64,000 bases of DNA from Nonomuraea rubra (GCF_014207985.1 NZ_JACHMI010000001.1:7299001-7363000), one strand, 5' to 3'. Counted from the stretch's first letter, positions 25,241-34,667 are shown. The notes: generated by a model from the letters alone, not told the origin. Translations and numbers: made by a program.

Positions 25241-26446
25241 ATGGTCGACGTCATAGGCGGGGCCGAGCTGCTCGGGCACGAGAGCGACGCCGAGGTGCTC
25301 GCCGTACGGCTGGCACACGCCCAGCGACTCGGCAACATGGGCTGGGCCGAATGGCACCTGCACACGGGCGAGACGATCTGGTCGGACCAGGTGTACGTGA
25401 TCTTCGGCCGCGACCCGGGCGAGGGCCCCATCGCCCTGCCCGACCTGGCCGAGCACGTCGAGCCCGGCGACGTGGCCACGCTCGACCGCCTGCTGTGGTC
25501 GGTCGTGCAGGGTGTCGAGCCGGTGCAGGCCGAGTTCCGCATCCGCCGCGGCGGCGGCTCCAGCGACCTGCGCGACCTGCGCGTCGTCCTGGAGCCGCTG
25601 GCCGGGCCCGGCGGCACGATCGGCATGCACGGCGTCATCCAGGACATCACCGGCCGCCGCCGCGCGGAACGCATGGTCTCGGAGTCGCGCCGCCAGCTCC
25701 TGGAGGCCCGCGAGCGGGCCGCCGAGGACCGCCACGTCATGCTCGCGCTGCGCGAGGCGATCCTGCCCGAGCCCGACGGCTGCCTCGACCTGCCGCAGAC
25801 CAGGATCGCCGTCAGGTACGTACCAGCCGAGAAGACCGCGAACCTCGGCGGCGACTGGTTCGAGGCGGCACCCGCCCCCGACGGCCGCCAGCTCCTGGCC
25901 ATCGGGGACGTCTCCGGCCACGGCCTGCCCGCGATCTCCCGCATGGCCCAGCTCCGTCACGCCCTCGTCGGCCTCGCCATGACCGGGCAGGCCGCCAACC
26001 GGCTGCTCGACTGGCTGAACGAGCTCGTCCTGCACCAGCTCAAGGACACCACCGCCACCGCGATCATCGGCCACTTCGATCCGCAGACCCGGGTGTTCGC
26101 CTGGGGGCAGGCGGGGAACCTGGCGCCCATCCTGGTCCGCGGCGGCATGGCCAGCCAGCTTCCCCAGCCCAGGGGGGTGCTGCTCGGGGCCGCGTCCGGC
26201 AGCCCGTACGAGCTGGCCACCACCCGGCTGCAGCCGGGGGACCTGCTGCTGATGTTCACCGACGGGCTGGTGGAGCGGCGCACCCGCGACATCGACGTCG
26301 GCCTCGACCTGGCCATGGCGGCGGCGCGCAAGCTGGAGGGCCACGACCTGGACGCGGGCCTCGACCGCCTGCTCGCCGACATCGGCGGCCCCAACCCGGA
26401 GGACGACGCGTGCCTGCTGGTGGTGGGCGTGCTCGGCCCGGAGTGA
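25241..26446 (+). CDS. PAS-domain SpoIIE/PP2C phosphatase (RsbU/RsbP-like)
   Basis: 401 residues. A PAS domain (about 25-140: MGWAEWHLHTGETIWSDQVY and the PAC segment GVIQDITGRRRAERM) is followed by a short coiled coil. A PP2C-SpoIIE domain (about 195-400) has NLGGDWFEAAP, IGDVSGHGLPAISRMAQLR and LMFTDGLVERR plus late DDACLLV. These proteins dephosphorylate anti-anti-sigma factors in stress signalling. The ATG at 25241 is preferred because a CATAGT -10 box (25190-25195) places transcription start downstream of the alternative GTG at 25196; GAGAGTGAG precedes it. No anti-sigma partner gene lies nearby. Confidence 0.88.
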   Translation: MVDVIGGAELLGHESDAEVLAVRLAHAQRLGNMGWAEWHLHTGETIWSDQVYVIFGRDPGEGPIALPDLAEHVEPGDVATLDRLLWSVVQGVEPVQAEFRIRRGGGSSDLRDLRVVLEPLAGPGGTIGMHGVIQDITGRRRAERMVSESRRQLLEARERAAEDRHVMLALREAILPEPDGCLDLPQTRIAVRYVPAEKTANLGGDWFEAAPAPDGRQLLAIGDVSGHGLPAISRMAQLRHALVGLAMTGQAANRLLDWLNELVLHQLKDTTATAIIGHFDPQTRVFAWGQAGNLAPILVRGGMASQLPQPRGVLLGAASGSPYELATTRLQPGDLLLMFTDGLVERRTRDIDVGLDLAMAAARKLEGHDLDAGLDRLLADIGGPNPEDDACLLVVGVLGPE

Positions 26447-26522
26447 CGCAACCGGGTGCGCCGGTCATGAACCGGCACGACGAGGACCTGCGAGGACCCC
26501 GGCGGAGTGCGACCATAGACGG

Positions 26523-27425
26523 GTGCTGATGCTTCTGGACACCCCATCCCTCTACTTCCGCGCCTTCTTCGGCATCCCGGAGTCGATCAAGGCTCCCGAC
26601 GGCTCGCCGGTCAACGCGGTACGCGGGCTCATCGACATGATCGCCACCCTCGTGCGCCAGCACTCCCCCACGGCGCTCGCGGCCACCATGGACGCCGACT
26701 GGCGGCCCGCGTTCCGGGTGGCGGCGATCCCGACGTACAAGGCGCATCGCGTCGCCCACGGCGACACCGAAGAGGTGCCGGAGGCGCTGGTGCCGCAGAT
26801 CGCGGTCATCCAGGACGTCCTCGACGCCCTCGGCATCGCCCGCCTGGAGTCGCCCGGCTACGAGGCCGACGACGTCATCGGCACCCTCACCCATCAGGCC
26901 GGCGACGGCGCCGTGGACATCGTGACCGGCGACCGCGACCTGTTCCAGCTCGTCGACGACTCCCGTCCCGTACGCGTCCTCTACACCGCGCGCGGCATCC
27001 GCAACCTGCAGATCGTGGACGAGGCGTTCGTCGCCGCCAAGTACGGCGTGCCGGGCCGCTCCTACGCCGACTTCGCCACCCTGCGCGGCGACCCCAGCGA
27101 CGGGCTGCCGGGCGTGCCGGGGGTCGGCGAGAAGACCGCCGCCGCGCTGATCACCCGCTTCGGCTCCCTGCCCGCCCTCCTGGAGGCCCTGGACGCGGGC
27201 GTCACGGACGGCTTCCCGGCCGGCAGCCGCACCCGCCTGGCCGCCGCCCGCGACTACCTGGAGGCGGCCCCCGCCGTCGTCAAGGTCGCCCCGGACGCCC
27301 CGCTCCCGCCCGCCGACCTCACGCTCCCCGCCAAACCCCGCGACCCGGAGGCCCTCGTCCAGCTCGCCGACCGCTACGGCCTCGACAGCCCCCTCAACCG
27401 CCTCCTGGAAACCCTCGCCCGCTGA
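26523..27425 (+). CDS. 5'-3' exonuclease (Pol I N-terminal-type flap nuclease)
   Basis: 300 residues, the size of stand-alone flap exonucleases. Visible are an acidic start LLDTPSLYFRAFFG, ALAATMDADWRPAFR, YEADDVIGTLTHQ, IVTGDRDLFQLVDD and a helix-hairpin-helix region DGLPGVPGVGEKTAAALI. Acidic residues bind two metals at a 5' flap. It probably acts in Okazaki fragment or repair processing alongside Pol I. GTG start; an AT-rich CATAGA lies just upstream, but its spacing does not settle the start. It converges with menD across a 120-bp gap. Confidence 0.92.
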   Translation: MLMLLDTPSLYFRAFFGIPESIKAPDGSPVNAVRGLIDMIATLVRQHSPTALAATMDADWRPAFRVAAIPTYKAHRVAHGDTEEVPEALVPQIAVIQDVLDALGIARLESPGYEADDVIGTLTHQAGDGAVDIVTGDRDLFQLVDDSRPVRVLYTARGIRNLQIVDEAFVAAKYGVPGRSYADFATLRGDPSDGLPGVPGVGEKTAAALITRFGSLPALLEALDAGVTDGFPAGSRTRLAAARDYLEAAPAVVKVAPDAPLPPADLTLPAKPRDPEALVQLADRYGLDSPLNRLLETLAR

Positions 27426-27545
27426 CCCGGCTCCCGACCCGCACCGGCGCTCCCGGCTCGCCGCGTCGGCGAGACGTGGTGCGGCGGGGCCCGGCGCACA
27501 TCGCGGCGCTCAACCGGGACCCGAGCACGCCAGGGCCAGGCCCGT

Positions 27546-29207
27546 TCAGCCCGCCAGGTAAGCGCGCACAGCGTCCTGAGCCGCGTCCCGCAACCGGGCG
27601 TGCACCAGCACGTTCTCCTCCCGGTCCGTACGCACCTCGACCACCCGCGGCCCCTCCCCCCGCAACGCCTTGGGCAACTCCCCCACATCCCCCACCAGCG
27701 TGTACGGCGTCCCCGTGGCCGCCGCCACATACCCCAGGTCCACCCCGTGCGGCGTCCCGAAGACCCGCTCGAACGGATCCCGCACGGCCGACTGCGGCAG
27801 CAGCGAGAAGATGCCGCCCCCGTCGTTGTTGACGACCACGAAGCACAGGTCGGGCCGCGGCTCGCGGGGCCCGAGGATGAGCCCGTTCTGGTCGTGCAGG
27901 AACGACAGGTCCCCCAGCAGCGCGTACGACGGCCCGTTGTGCGCCAGTGCGGCCCCCATGGCCGTGGAGACGAGCCCGTCGATGCCGGAGGCCCCGCGGT
28001 TCGCCATCAGCCGGATCCCGCGCCGGGGCCGCATCGCCTGGTCGAGGTCGCGGATCGGCATGGAGGAGCCGCAGAACAGCAGCGCCCCGTTCGGCAGCGC
28101 GTCCACCAGGTCCCGGGCCAGGCGCGGCTCGCTGGTGCCCGACAGGTCGAGCACCTCGTCCATGGCCGCGCGGGCCGCGAGGTCGGCCTGGCGCCAGGCG
28201 TGCAGCCAGGAGTCGTCGCCGGAGGCGACGGGGATCTCGACGGCCTGGGCCACCTGCGTGGCCGACCGGGTGGGGTCGGGCCAGCGGTCGAGGTCGGGCG
28301 ACACCACGATGTGCTCGCCGGCCCGCCGCAGCCACGACAGCAGCGGCCGCGACAGCCCGGGACGGCCCAGCGTGACGACCACGTCGGGCCGGTGCGCGTC
28401 GGCGAACTCGGGCGTGCCCAGCAGGTAGTGGTAGGCGGAGATGGCGTGGTCGCCGTAGCGGCCGCCGCCGTTCGGCTCGGACAGGACGGGCCAGCCGGCC
28501 ATGCCCGCCGCCGCCACGTAGCGGCGCACGTTCGCGGCGCCGTCGCCGACCACGAGCACGCCACGCCTGGTGGGCGGGATGTGCAGGGCGATCGGCGGGG
28601 GCGCGACGCGGGCGCGCACCCAGGGGCCGCCCGCCCCGGTGTCGAGGGGTTCGCACCAGCCGGTGTCGCCGTCGGGGATCAGCGGCTCCCTGAAGGCCAG
28701 GTTGAGATGCACGGGGCCGGGGTTGCCCGCGCCGGCGGCGCGCTGGTAGGCGCGGCAGGCCAGGGAACGCCAGTACGCGACCTGCCCCGGCCGGTCCTCG
28801 GGCACGCCGACCTCGGCGAACCAGCGGGTGGCGGTGCCGTACAGCTTGATCTGGTCGATCGTCTGGTTGGCGCCGGTGCCGCGCAGCTCGGGCGGGCGGT
28901 CGGCGGTGAGGACGAGCAGCGGTACGCCGGACTCGCTCGCCTCGATGACGGCCGGGTGGAAGTTCGCGGTGGCGGTGCCGGAGGAGCAGATCAGCGCGAC
29001 GGGCCGTTCCGAGCGCTTGGCGAGGCCGAGCGCGAGGTACGACGCCGAGCGCTCGTCCACGCGCACGTGCAGGCGCACCCGGGACTCGGCGTGCAGGGCG
29101 AGCGCGAGCGGGGCGGAGCGGGAGCCGGGGGCCAGCACCACGTCGGTCAGGCCGCAGCGCACCAGCTCGTCGACCAGTACGGTGGCCAGCGCGGTAGCGG
29201 GGTTCAA
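27546..29207 (-). CDS. menD: SEPHCHC synthase MenD
   Basis: 553 residues. A ThDP-dependent enzyme that joins isochorismate and 2-oxoglutarate in menaquinone synthesis. PYR domain: DVVLAPGSRSAPLALALH, VDERSASYLALGLAK and ICSSGTATANFHPAV. Central and C-terminal PP domain: MANRGASGIDGLVSTAMGAA and LLGDLSFLHDQNGL with VNNDGGGIFSLLPQ. The TTG start overlaps the menC stop (TTGA) and has AGGAGG seven bases upstream, which fixes it. A longer ATG at 29237 sits inside menC. Operon menC-menD. Confidence 0.96.
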   Translation of the reverse strand: MNPATALATVLVDELVRCGLTDVVLAPGSRSAPLALALHAESRVRLHVRVDERSASYLALGLAKRSERPVALICSSGTATANFHPAVIEASESGVPLLVLTADRPPELRGTGANQTIDQIKLYGTATRWFAEVGVPEDRPGQVAYWRSLACRAYQRAAGAGNPGPVHLNLAFREPLIPDGDTGWCEPLDTGAGGPWVRARVAPPPIALHIPPTRRGVLVVGDGAANVRRYVAAAGMAGWPVLSEPNGGGRYGDHAISAYHYLLGTPEFADAHRPDVVVTLGRPGLSRPLLSWLRRAGEHIVVSPDLDRWPDPTRSATQVAQAVEIPVASGDDSWLHAWRQADLAARAAMDEVLDLSGTSEPRLARDLVDALPNGALLFCGSSMPIRDLDQAMRPRRGIRLMANRGASGIDGLVSTAMGAALAHNGPSYALLGDLSFLHDQNGLILGPREPRPDLCFVVVNNDGGGIFSLLPQSAVRDPFERVFGTPHGVDLGYVAAATGTPYTLVGDVGELPKALRGEGPRVVEVRTDREENVLVHARLRDAAQDAVRAYLAG

Positions 29208-30139
29208 CGTGACGCCTCCTGCATCCGGCGAAGCCACTGGGGAGATTCAATCTCAAAATCCGACAAATGCTGAAAATCTACCGGTGGTCGCCGGACCGCC
29301 AGCCGGCCGCCCACCGGCACCAGCGGGTCCGCCACGACGTCGCCCGACAGCAGCGACCTCGTGCCGAGCCCGCACGCGTACGGCAACGCGGGCAGCGCCG
29401 CCGCCAGTGCTAACCCGGCCGCCAGCCCCACGGACGTCTCCACGGCGCTGGACACCACGGCCGGCAGCCCGCACGCCTCCACCACGCGCAGCGCGGCGCG
29501 CACCCCGCCCAGCGGCTGCACCTTGACCACCGCGACGTCGGCGGCCTCGGCCGCGCGCACCCGCAGCGGGTCCTCGGCCCTGCGGATCGACTCGTCGGCG
29601 GCGATCGGCACGTCGCAGGCCCGCCGCACCGCGGCGAGCTCCTCCAGCGTGGCGCACGGCTGCTCGGCGTACTCCAGGTCGTACCGGTCGAGCCGCTTGA
29701 GCCGGCGTACGGCCTGGCCGGCGTCCCAGGCGCCGTTGGCGTCGACGCGCAGCCGCCCGGCGGGCCCGAGCGCGTCGCGCACGGCCTCCACCCTGGCGAG
29801 GTCGTCGCCGAACTCCTGCCCGGGCTCGGCCACCTTGACCTTCGCCGTGGCGCAGCCGGAGCTCCGTACGAGCTCGTGGGCGCGCTCCGGGTCCACGGCC
29901 GGCACGGTCGCGTTGACCGGCACGCTGTCGCGCACCGGCTCGGGCCAGCCCTCGAAGGCCGCCTCGCGCGCGCACGCCAGCCAGCGGGCGCACTCGCGCG
30001 GGCCGTACCCGGGGAACGGCGAGAACTCGCCCCACCCCGCCGGGCCGTGCAGCAGCACCCCTTCCCTGACGGTCTGCCCCCGGAACCGTGTGCGCATCGG
30101 GATCCGGAAGACCACGGGAGCCCCGGGAGAACGCGTCAC
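29204..30139 (-). CDS. menC: o-Succinylbenzoate synthase MenC
   Basis: About 311 residues, an enolase-superfamily dehydratase that converts SHCHC to o-succinylbenzoate. It shows the actinobacterial start FRIPMRTRFRGQTVREGVLL, then AKVKVAEPGQEF (catalytic Lys), LRVDANGAWD (metal Asp), YAEQPCATLEEL (Glu), AADESIRRA (Asp) and VVKVQPLGGV (second Lys). The GTG at 30139 follows a GGGGAGGG run with short spacing; alternatives are ATG 30175 and GTG 30115. It is coupled to menD by a TTGA overlap and divergent from menE. Confidence 0.93.
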   Translation of the reverse strand: MTRSPGAPVVFRIPMRTRFRGQTVREGVLLHGPAGWGEFSPFPGYGPRECARWLACAREAAFEGWPEPVRDSVPVNATVPAVDPERAHELVRSSGCATAKVKVAEPGQEFGDDLARVEAVRDALGPAGRLRVDANGAWDAGQAVRRLKRLDRYDLEYAEQPCATLEELAAVRRACDVPIAADESIRRAEDPLRVRAAEAADVAVVKVQPLGGVRAALRVVEACGLPAVVSSAVETSVGLAAGLALAAALPALPYACGLGTRSLLSGDVVADPLVPVGGRLAVRRPPVDFQHLSDFEIESPQWLRRMQEASR

Positions 30140-30188
30140 GACCCTCCCCTGCGCCGCTGTCCGACCTGTCGCCATTAACCTTACGAGC

Positions 30189-31337
30189 ATGTGGAGGAAC
30201 CCGTCGCATCCGGACCGTCCGCTGCATGCCATTGTGCAGCCTCCGGGACCTGCCCTGTTCGTGGCGGTGCGTGACGCCCTGTCCGGTGATGGGCCCGCCG
30301 TCCTCCCGCTGTCCCCCGGCCACGCGGAGCCCGCGCTGGCCGCGCTGCGCCCCACGCACCTCGGCGGCGCCCCGCTCGCCGGCGGTGAGGGCGTCCCCGG
30401 CGACGTGGCGGTGGTGATCGCCACCAGCGGCAGCACCGGCGCGCCCAAGGGCGTGCTGCTCTCCGCCGGCGCGCTGCGCGCCTCCGCGGCGGCCTCGCTG
30501 CGGCGCGTGGAGGCGTCCAGGGGCGAGCGCTGGCTGTGCTGCCTGCCCGTCTCCCACGTCTCCGGCCTGCAGGTCCTGGTACGCGCCCTGCTGTCGGACA
30601 GCGAGCCGATCATCCACGCGGCCTTCGACCCCCGCGCGGTCCTCGATTCGGGCGCCGATCACGTCTCCCTCGTGCCCACCCAGCTCCACCGGCTGGTCGA
30701 GACGGGGGCGGACCTGTCGGTGTTCAGGACGATCGTGCTCGGCGGCGCCGCGGCCCGTCCGGGCCTGCTGGAGCGTGCCAGGCGGCGCGGGGCGCGCATC
30801 GTGACGACGTACGGGTCGAGCGAGACCAGCGGCGGCTGCGTGTACGACGGGCGGCCCCTGCACGGCGTGGACGTCAAGATCGGCGAGGACGGCCTGATCA
30901 GGATCGCGGGCCCGGTGCTGTTCTCGGGCTACCGGTTCGGCGTACCGCCCGCCCCGTTCGACGGCGGCTGGTTCGTCACCTCCGACCTGGGCGAGCTGCG
31001 CGAGGGCCGGCTGCGCGTGCTGGGCAGGGCCGACGACGTGATCAACACCGGCGGCGAGAAGGTCGTGGCGGCCGCCGTCACCGACGTGTTGTGCGCCCAT
31101 CCGGAGATCGCCGACGCGGCCGTGATCGGCACGCCGGACCCCGAATGGGGCGAGCTGGTCACCGCCATCGTGGTCCCCACCAATCCCGACACACCCCTCA
31201 CACTTCAGCAATTGAGGGCGTACTGCCGCGATAGGCTTCCCCCTCATGCCGCCCCGCGCGAGCTGCGGTTCGTCTCCCGGCTGCCGCTGCTGCCGAACGG
31301 CAAGACCGATCTGGTACGCCTGAGGGCAGGAACCTGA
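30189..31337 (+). CDS. menE: o-Succinylbenzoate-CoA ligase MenE
   Basis: 382 residues, short for the ANL superfamily but usual for actinobacterial MenE. Motifs: A3 P-loop VVIATSGSTGAPKGVLLSAG, A5 TTYGSSETSGGCVYDG, A7/A8 GWFVTSDLGEL and GRADDVINTGGEKVV, and A10 LPNGKTDLVRL with the catalytic Lys. It activates o-succinylbenzoate with ATP and CoA. The ATG is seven bases after TAACCT, a probable leaderless start. Only a short gap separates it from menC on the other strand, so menaquinone genes are divergently expressed. Confidence 0.95.
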   Translation: MWRNPSHPDRPLHAIVQPPGPALFVAVRDALSGDGPAVLPLSPGHAEPALAALRPTHLGGAPLAGGEGVPGDVAVVIATSGSTGAPKGVLLSAGALRASAAASLRRVEASRGERWLCCLPVSHVSGLQVLVRALLSDSEPIIHAAFDPRAVLDSGADHVSLVPTQLHRLVETGADLSVFRTIVLGGAAARPGLLERARRRGARIVTTYGSSETSGGCVYDGRPLHGVDVKIGEDGLIRIAGPVLFSGYRFGVPPAPFDGGWFVTSDLGELREGRLRVLGRADDVINTGGEKVVAAAVTDVLCAHPEIADAAVIGTPDPEWGELVTAIVVPTNPDTPLTLQQLRAYCRDRLPPHAAPRELRFVSRLPLLPNGKTDLVRLRAGT

Positions 31338-31380
31338 CGAGTTGCGGCTGCGTCAAATTGGGGAGAAGGAGGGAGCCTTC

Positions 31381-31800
31381 ATGGACCAGACCCGCAAGAT
31401 GTGGGCATCCGCGGCCGTCGTCGGCGTCATCGTCGTCGGGGGCGCCTCAGTCGCGGCGGCCGCCTCGGCGGGCAAGCTCGACCAGGTCGCGAGGGAGACC
31501 CGAGCCGTGGTGGAGAAGGCGTCACCGTCCGGTCAGCCGCAGGAGGGGCAGGTTCCGGCCCCGGGGACCACGTCGGACGACGACATCGTGGTCTCCACCG
31601 AGGTCAACCCCGATCCCCGCGAGGTCCTCGAGTACTGGACGGACGAGCGGATGGAAGACGCCCAGCCCATGCCGATGCCCGAGGTGACACCGGGCCAGTT
31701 CGAGGTCGGACCTGGACAGGTCGAGGTCGGCCCCGGCCAGGTGGAGCAGGGCCAGGTTGAGCAGGGCCAGGTGGAGCAGGGGCAGGCCCCGCCGGAATAG
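31381..31800 (+). CDS. Small exported or anchored hypothetical protein with VEQGQ repeats
   Basis: 139 residues. One N-terminal hydrophobic segment (about 7-30: MWASAAVVGVIVVGGASVAA) suggests a signal anchor or signal peptide. The rest is acidic and Pro/Gln-rich, ending in repeats GPGQVEVGPGQVEQGQVEQG. No known domain is visible. The ATG has AAGGAGGGAG upstream, a strong ribosome binding site. It sits 43 bp after menE on the same strand and may be its downstream partner. Function unknown. Confidence 0.75.
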   Translation: MDQTRKMWASAAVVGVIVVGGASVAAAASAGKLDQVARETRAVVEKASPSGQPQEGQVPAPGTTSDDDIVVSTEVNPDPREVLEYWTDERMEDAQPMPMPEVTPGQFEVGPGQVEVGPGQVEQGQVEQGQVEQGQAPPE

Positions 31801-31865
31801 TTCGACTGCCAGGTCGGTTGGGCATATGGGGCGATCCGCCCCCTTTTCCTCCCGCAGGGGCGTAC

Positions 31866-31891
31866 GGGAACAAATGACGGCGATTGGCGTT
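31866..31891 (+). promoter_or_regulatory. Possible SigR-type promoter for the sigma factor gene
   Basis: GGGAAC (31866-31871) is followed by GTT (31889-31891) after 17 nt, one short of the SigR ideal. In Streptomyces a hrdB promoter and rbpA are both SigR-dependent. A second, sigma-A-like -10 GATACT overlaps downstream, so the call is tentative. Confidence 0.45.
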
Positions 31892-31977
31892 ATTGATACT
31901 GGTGCGCCGTGCGGACGTGAAACCGCCCCACCACAACCTGCCTGATCGCTTCCACTCCGTACGGAGGAGGTGTCCTC

Positions 31978-33333
31978 ATGCCCAGAACCGCCGTGGCGAC
32001 CCCACCCGCAACTCTCGACCAGCTGATTGAACGAGGGCGAGCCCAGGGTCACCTTTCTCTGGCCGAGCTGCGTGACGCGTTCGCCGAGGCCGGCATCAGC
32101 CCCTCTGAAGGCCGCACGATCCTGCGTGAACTGTCAGAGGCTGGCGTGAGCCTGGCCGCCGAGGGTGAGCCGTCCCTCACCGCCACTGCCCCGAAGAAGA
32201 CCCAGACCCAGAAGAAGACGTCCACCGCCAAGAAGACGACCTCGCGGGCAAAGACTACCGGCCGCAAGGCCGACGAGGCAAAAACCTCCGCCTCGGCCGC
32301 CGCCAAGGCCGTGACGCCGTCCGAGGCCAAGCCCGAGCACGAGGAGGACGTGCCTGACGACGTCCTGCTGAGCGAGGACGCCGAGCTGGAGAACGAGCCG
32401 CTCGACCTGGACGACACGCAGTCCGTCATGGGCGACTCGGTGCACACCTACCTCAAGTCCATCGGCCGCCGCACCCTGCTCACCGCCGCCCAGGAGGTCG
32501 AGCTGGCCAGGCGGATCGAGGCCGGCCTGTACGCCGAGTACAAGCTGGAGACCCAGCCCGACCTGCCCCCGTCCGTCCAGGAGGACCTGCACCTGGTCAT
32601 CGAGGACGGCAGGCAGGCCAAGGACCACATGCTGGAGGCCAACCTGCGGCTCGTGGTCTCGGTGGCCAAGAAGTACACCGACCGCGGGATGTCCCTGCTG
32701 GACGTCGTCCAGGAAGGCAACCTGGGGCTGATCAGGGCCGTGGAGAAGTTCGACTACACCAAGGGCTTCAAGTTCTCGACGTACGCCATGTGGTGGATCA
32801 GGCAGGCCATCCAGCGCGGCTTCGCCGACTCGGCCCGGACGATCCGGCTGCCCGTGCACGTGCTGGAGATGCTCTCCAAGCTGTCGCGGGTCGAGCGTGA
32901 CATGCACCAGCGCCTGGGACGCGAGCCCACGCCCGAGGAGCTGGCCGTCGAGCTCGACAAGACGCCGGACCAGATCGAGGAGCTGCTGCGCACCAGCCGC
33001 CAGCCGATCTCGCTGAACGCGACGATCGGCGAGGACGGGGAGACCACGATCGGCGACCTCATCGAGGACGTCGACTCCCCCGAGGCGTCGGAGATCGTCG
33101 ACCGCCAGCTGCTGGGCGACCAGCTCCGGGGCGTGCTCGACAACCTGTCGCCGCGCGAGTCCAAGATCATGGCACTGCGCTTCGGCCTGGTGGACGGCAA
33201 GCCGCACACGCTGGACGAGATCGGCAAGCACCTGGGGCTGACCCGGGAGCGGATCCGCCAGCTGGAGAAGGAGTCGCTGTCCAAGCTGCGTCACCCGAGC
33301 AACACCCGCCCGCTGCTCGACTGGGCCAGCTGA
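31978..33333 (+). CDS. Divergent RpoD/HrdB-like group 1/2 sigma factor
   Basis: 451 residues. Region 1.1 ([20 protein letters not shown]) is followed by a Lys/Thr-rich linker. Then come region 1.2 ([12 protein letters not shown]), 2.1-2.3 ([20 protein letters not shown]) and 2.4 ([20 protein letters not shown]). Regions 3 and 4.2 include [20 protein letters not shown]. The region 2.4 residue equivalent to E. coli Thr440, usual in TWWIRQAIT-type helices, is Gln, and nearby A-T-W becomes A-M-W. This suggests changed -10 recognition. Region 4.2 Arg/Glu contacts look normal. A strong ribosome binding site (GGAGGAGGT) precedes ATG. A terminator follows. Probably an alternative primary-like sigma rather than the housekeeping one. 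Confidence 0.93.
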   Translation: MPRTAVATPPATLDQLIERGRAQGHLSLAELRDAFAEAGISPSEGRTILRELSEAGVSLAAEGEPSLTATAPKKTQTQKKTSTAKKTTSRAKTTGRKADEAKTSASAAAKAVTPSEAKPEHEEDVPDDVLLSEDAELENEPLDLDDTQSVMGDSVHTYLKSIGRRTLLTAAQEVELARRIEAGLYAEYKLETQPDLPPSVQEDLHLVIEDGRQAKDHMLEANLRLVVSVAKKYTDRGMSLLDVVQEGNLGLIRAVEKFDYTKGFKFSTYAMWWIRQAIQRGFADSARTIRLPVHVLEMLSKLSRVERDMHQRLGREPTPEELAVELDKTPDQIEELLRTSRQPISLNATIGEDGETTIGDLIEDVDSPEASEIVDRQLLGDQLRGVLDNLSPRESKIMALRFGLVDGKPHTLDEIGKHLGLTRERIRQLEKESLSKLRHPSNTRPLLDWAS

Positions 33334-33338
33334 ACGTG

Positions 33339-33373
33339 AAAGCCCCGGCACCGCGTGGTGCCGGGGCTTTTTT
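33339..33373 (+). terminator. Rho-independent terminator of the sigma factor gene
   Basis: Fourteen-base-pair stem AAAGCCCCGGCACC (33339-33352) with GGTGCCGGGGCTTT (33357-33370), loop GCGT, then a T run. Confidence 0.95.
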
Positions 33374-33390
33374 CGTGTCCGATCCGCGGC

Positions 33391-33789
33391 TCAGGCGGTG
33401 GCGGGCAGCGGGCGCGGGACCCGCGGGATGCCCCACATCCGGTTGTCCTCGCGCAGCGTGCGCAGGCGCTCCACCTCGGACGTCCACATGGCCCCCGCGG
33501 GCGTGGCCTTGGCCTTGCGCCGCGCGATCCGGTCATCGTAGGCCTTCACCCCGAACGTGGCCCGCTGCCCCGCCTCGGCGGCCCTGAGCGCCTCCGTGAG
33601 CGCCTTGTCGAACGCCCGCCCGGCGGCGAGCAGCTCGATCTCGTCGGCCGCGGCGGCACGCAGCTCGCGCAGCGTCTGCTCGGCCTGCCTGGCCTTCTCG
33701 AGCAACTCGGGGAAGCTCTTGGAGATCTCCTGGTCCGCGTGGTAGCGGACCTCTGCCTCCCGGCTCACCCGCGGACGGAAAAACGCCAT
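33391..33789 (-). CDS. Conserved hypothetical helical protein
   Basis: 132 residues, charged and mainly helical: FRPRVSREAEVRYHADQEIS, then an Ala/Glu-rich coiled-coil-like stretch (about 30-80) and a basic KAKATPAG tail leading to MWGIPRVPRPLP. No recognised domain. The ATG at 33789 follows GAAGGGG; a start at 33855 has no ribosome binding site. It shares a divergent promoter region with the TetR gene and could be its target. Confidence 0.65.
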   Translation of the reverse strand: MAFFRPRVSREAEVRYHADQEISKSFPELLEKARQAEQTLRELRAAAADEIELLAAGRAFDKALTEALRAAEAGQRATFGVKAYDDRIARRKAKATPAGAMWTSEVERLRTLREDNRMWGIPRVPRPLPATA

Positions 33790-33884
33790 CGACCCGGCCC
33801 CTTCACAAGCTGTCGGTACTCGTTCAACCGCCAAGAGTACGCCGTCCCGCGACACGGGCGGAAATCGCCCCGGAGCGAGCGCCT

Positions 33885-33895
33885 TTACATAGTAA
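33885..33895 (+). promoter_or_regulatory. Small palindrome at the tetR promoter
   Basis: TTACATAGTAA (33885-33895) has arms TTAC/GTAA and overlaps a CATAGT -10-like box. It lies between the divergent hypothetical and TetR genes, so it is a candidate operator. Confidence 0.45.
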
Positions 33896-33896
33896 G

Positions 33897-34466
33897 ATGA
33901 TCTCCATGCCCGCCAAGAGACCGCCCGTGCCCCTGTCCCGCGAGCGCATCATCGAGGCCGCGCTGCACATCGCCGACAGCCAGGGCCTGCGCCGCCTGAC
34001 CATGCGCCGGCTGGGCGATGCCCTGCAGGTCGAGGCCATGGCCATCTACCACCACCTGCCGCGCGGCAAGGAGGCGCTGATGGACGCGCTGGCCGAGCAC
34101 GTCACGGCCGTACAGGTGGAGCAGGGCCCCACCTGGCAGGAGACGGCCAAGGCGTGGTGCCGGGCCAGCAGGGAGCTGCTGCGCGACCATCCGGGCGTGC
34201 TGGCGCTGGCGCTGACCAAGCCGCCCAAGGGCGCCACCGCCCTGGCCATCAGGGAGCAGGTCGAGCAGCTCTCCGACGGGGGCCTGGAGGGCGCCGCCGA
34301 GGCCGTACGCGCGCTGCGGGCCTTCGTGTTCGGCAGCGTGGCGGTCGAGGTGCAACATTCGGGATGGGCCGACCCGGAAGTTGATGAATGGGTCAGGCGG
34401 GACGAAAGAGCGGATGTGGACTTCGAGCGCGGACTCGACGCTCTTCTCAAGGGATTGCAAACGTGA
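33897..34466 (+). CDS. TetR-family transcriptional regulator
   Basis: 189 residues. The N-terminal HTH reads LSRERIIEAALHIADSQGLR and LGDALQVEAMAIYHHLPRGK. The C-terminal helical ligand domain resembles the TetR_C_1 group. The first of two in-frame ATGs (33897 and 33906) is listed; the second fits a start near 33900 better. The divergent neighbour is a small helical protein. The effector is unknown. Confidence 0.9.
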   Translation: MISMPAKRPPVPLSRERIIEAALHIADSQGLRRLTMRRLGDALQVEAMAIYHHLPRGKEALMDALAEHVTAVQVEQGPTWQETAKAWCRASRELLRDHPGVLALALTKPPKGATALAIREQVEQLSDGGLEGAAEAVRALRAFVFGSVAVEVQHSGWADPEVDEWVRRDERADVDFERGLDALLKGLQT

Positions 34467-34667
34467 TGCGCGTGTCGCGCTTGGACCGTTATCCTGCATA
34501 AGGCACGCTGTGTCGAAGGTCACACGATCCAGGGATCCTCCTGTAACAGTCCGAACGGGCTATGTCGGAACGAGTGACACACGTCGCACACTTGCCAGCA
34601 CAACTACCCGAGCCGGCTCCCGCCCCTCCAGAACGGGAGCATCCCACGAGATATCGGAGGCACGCCG

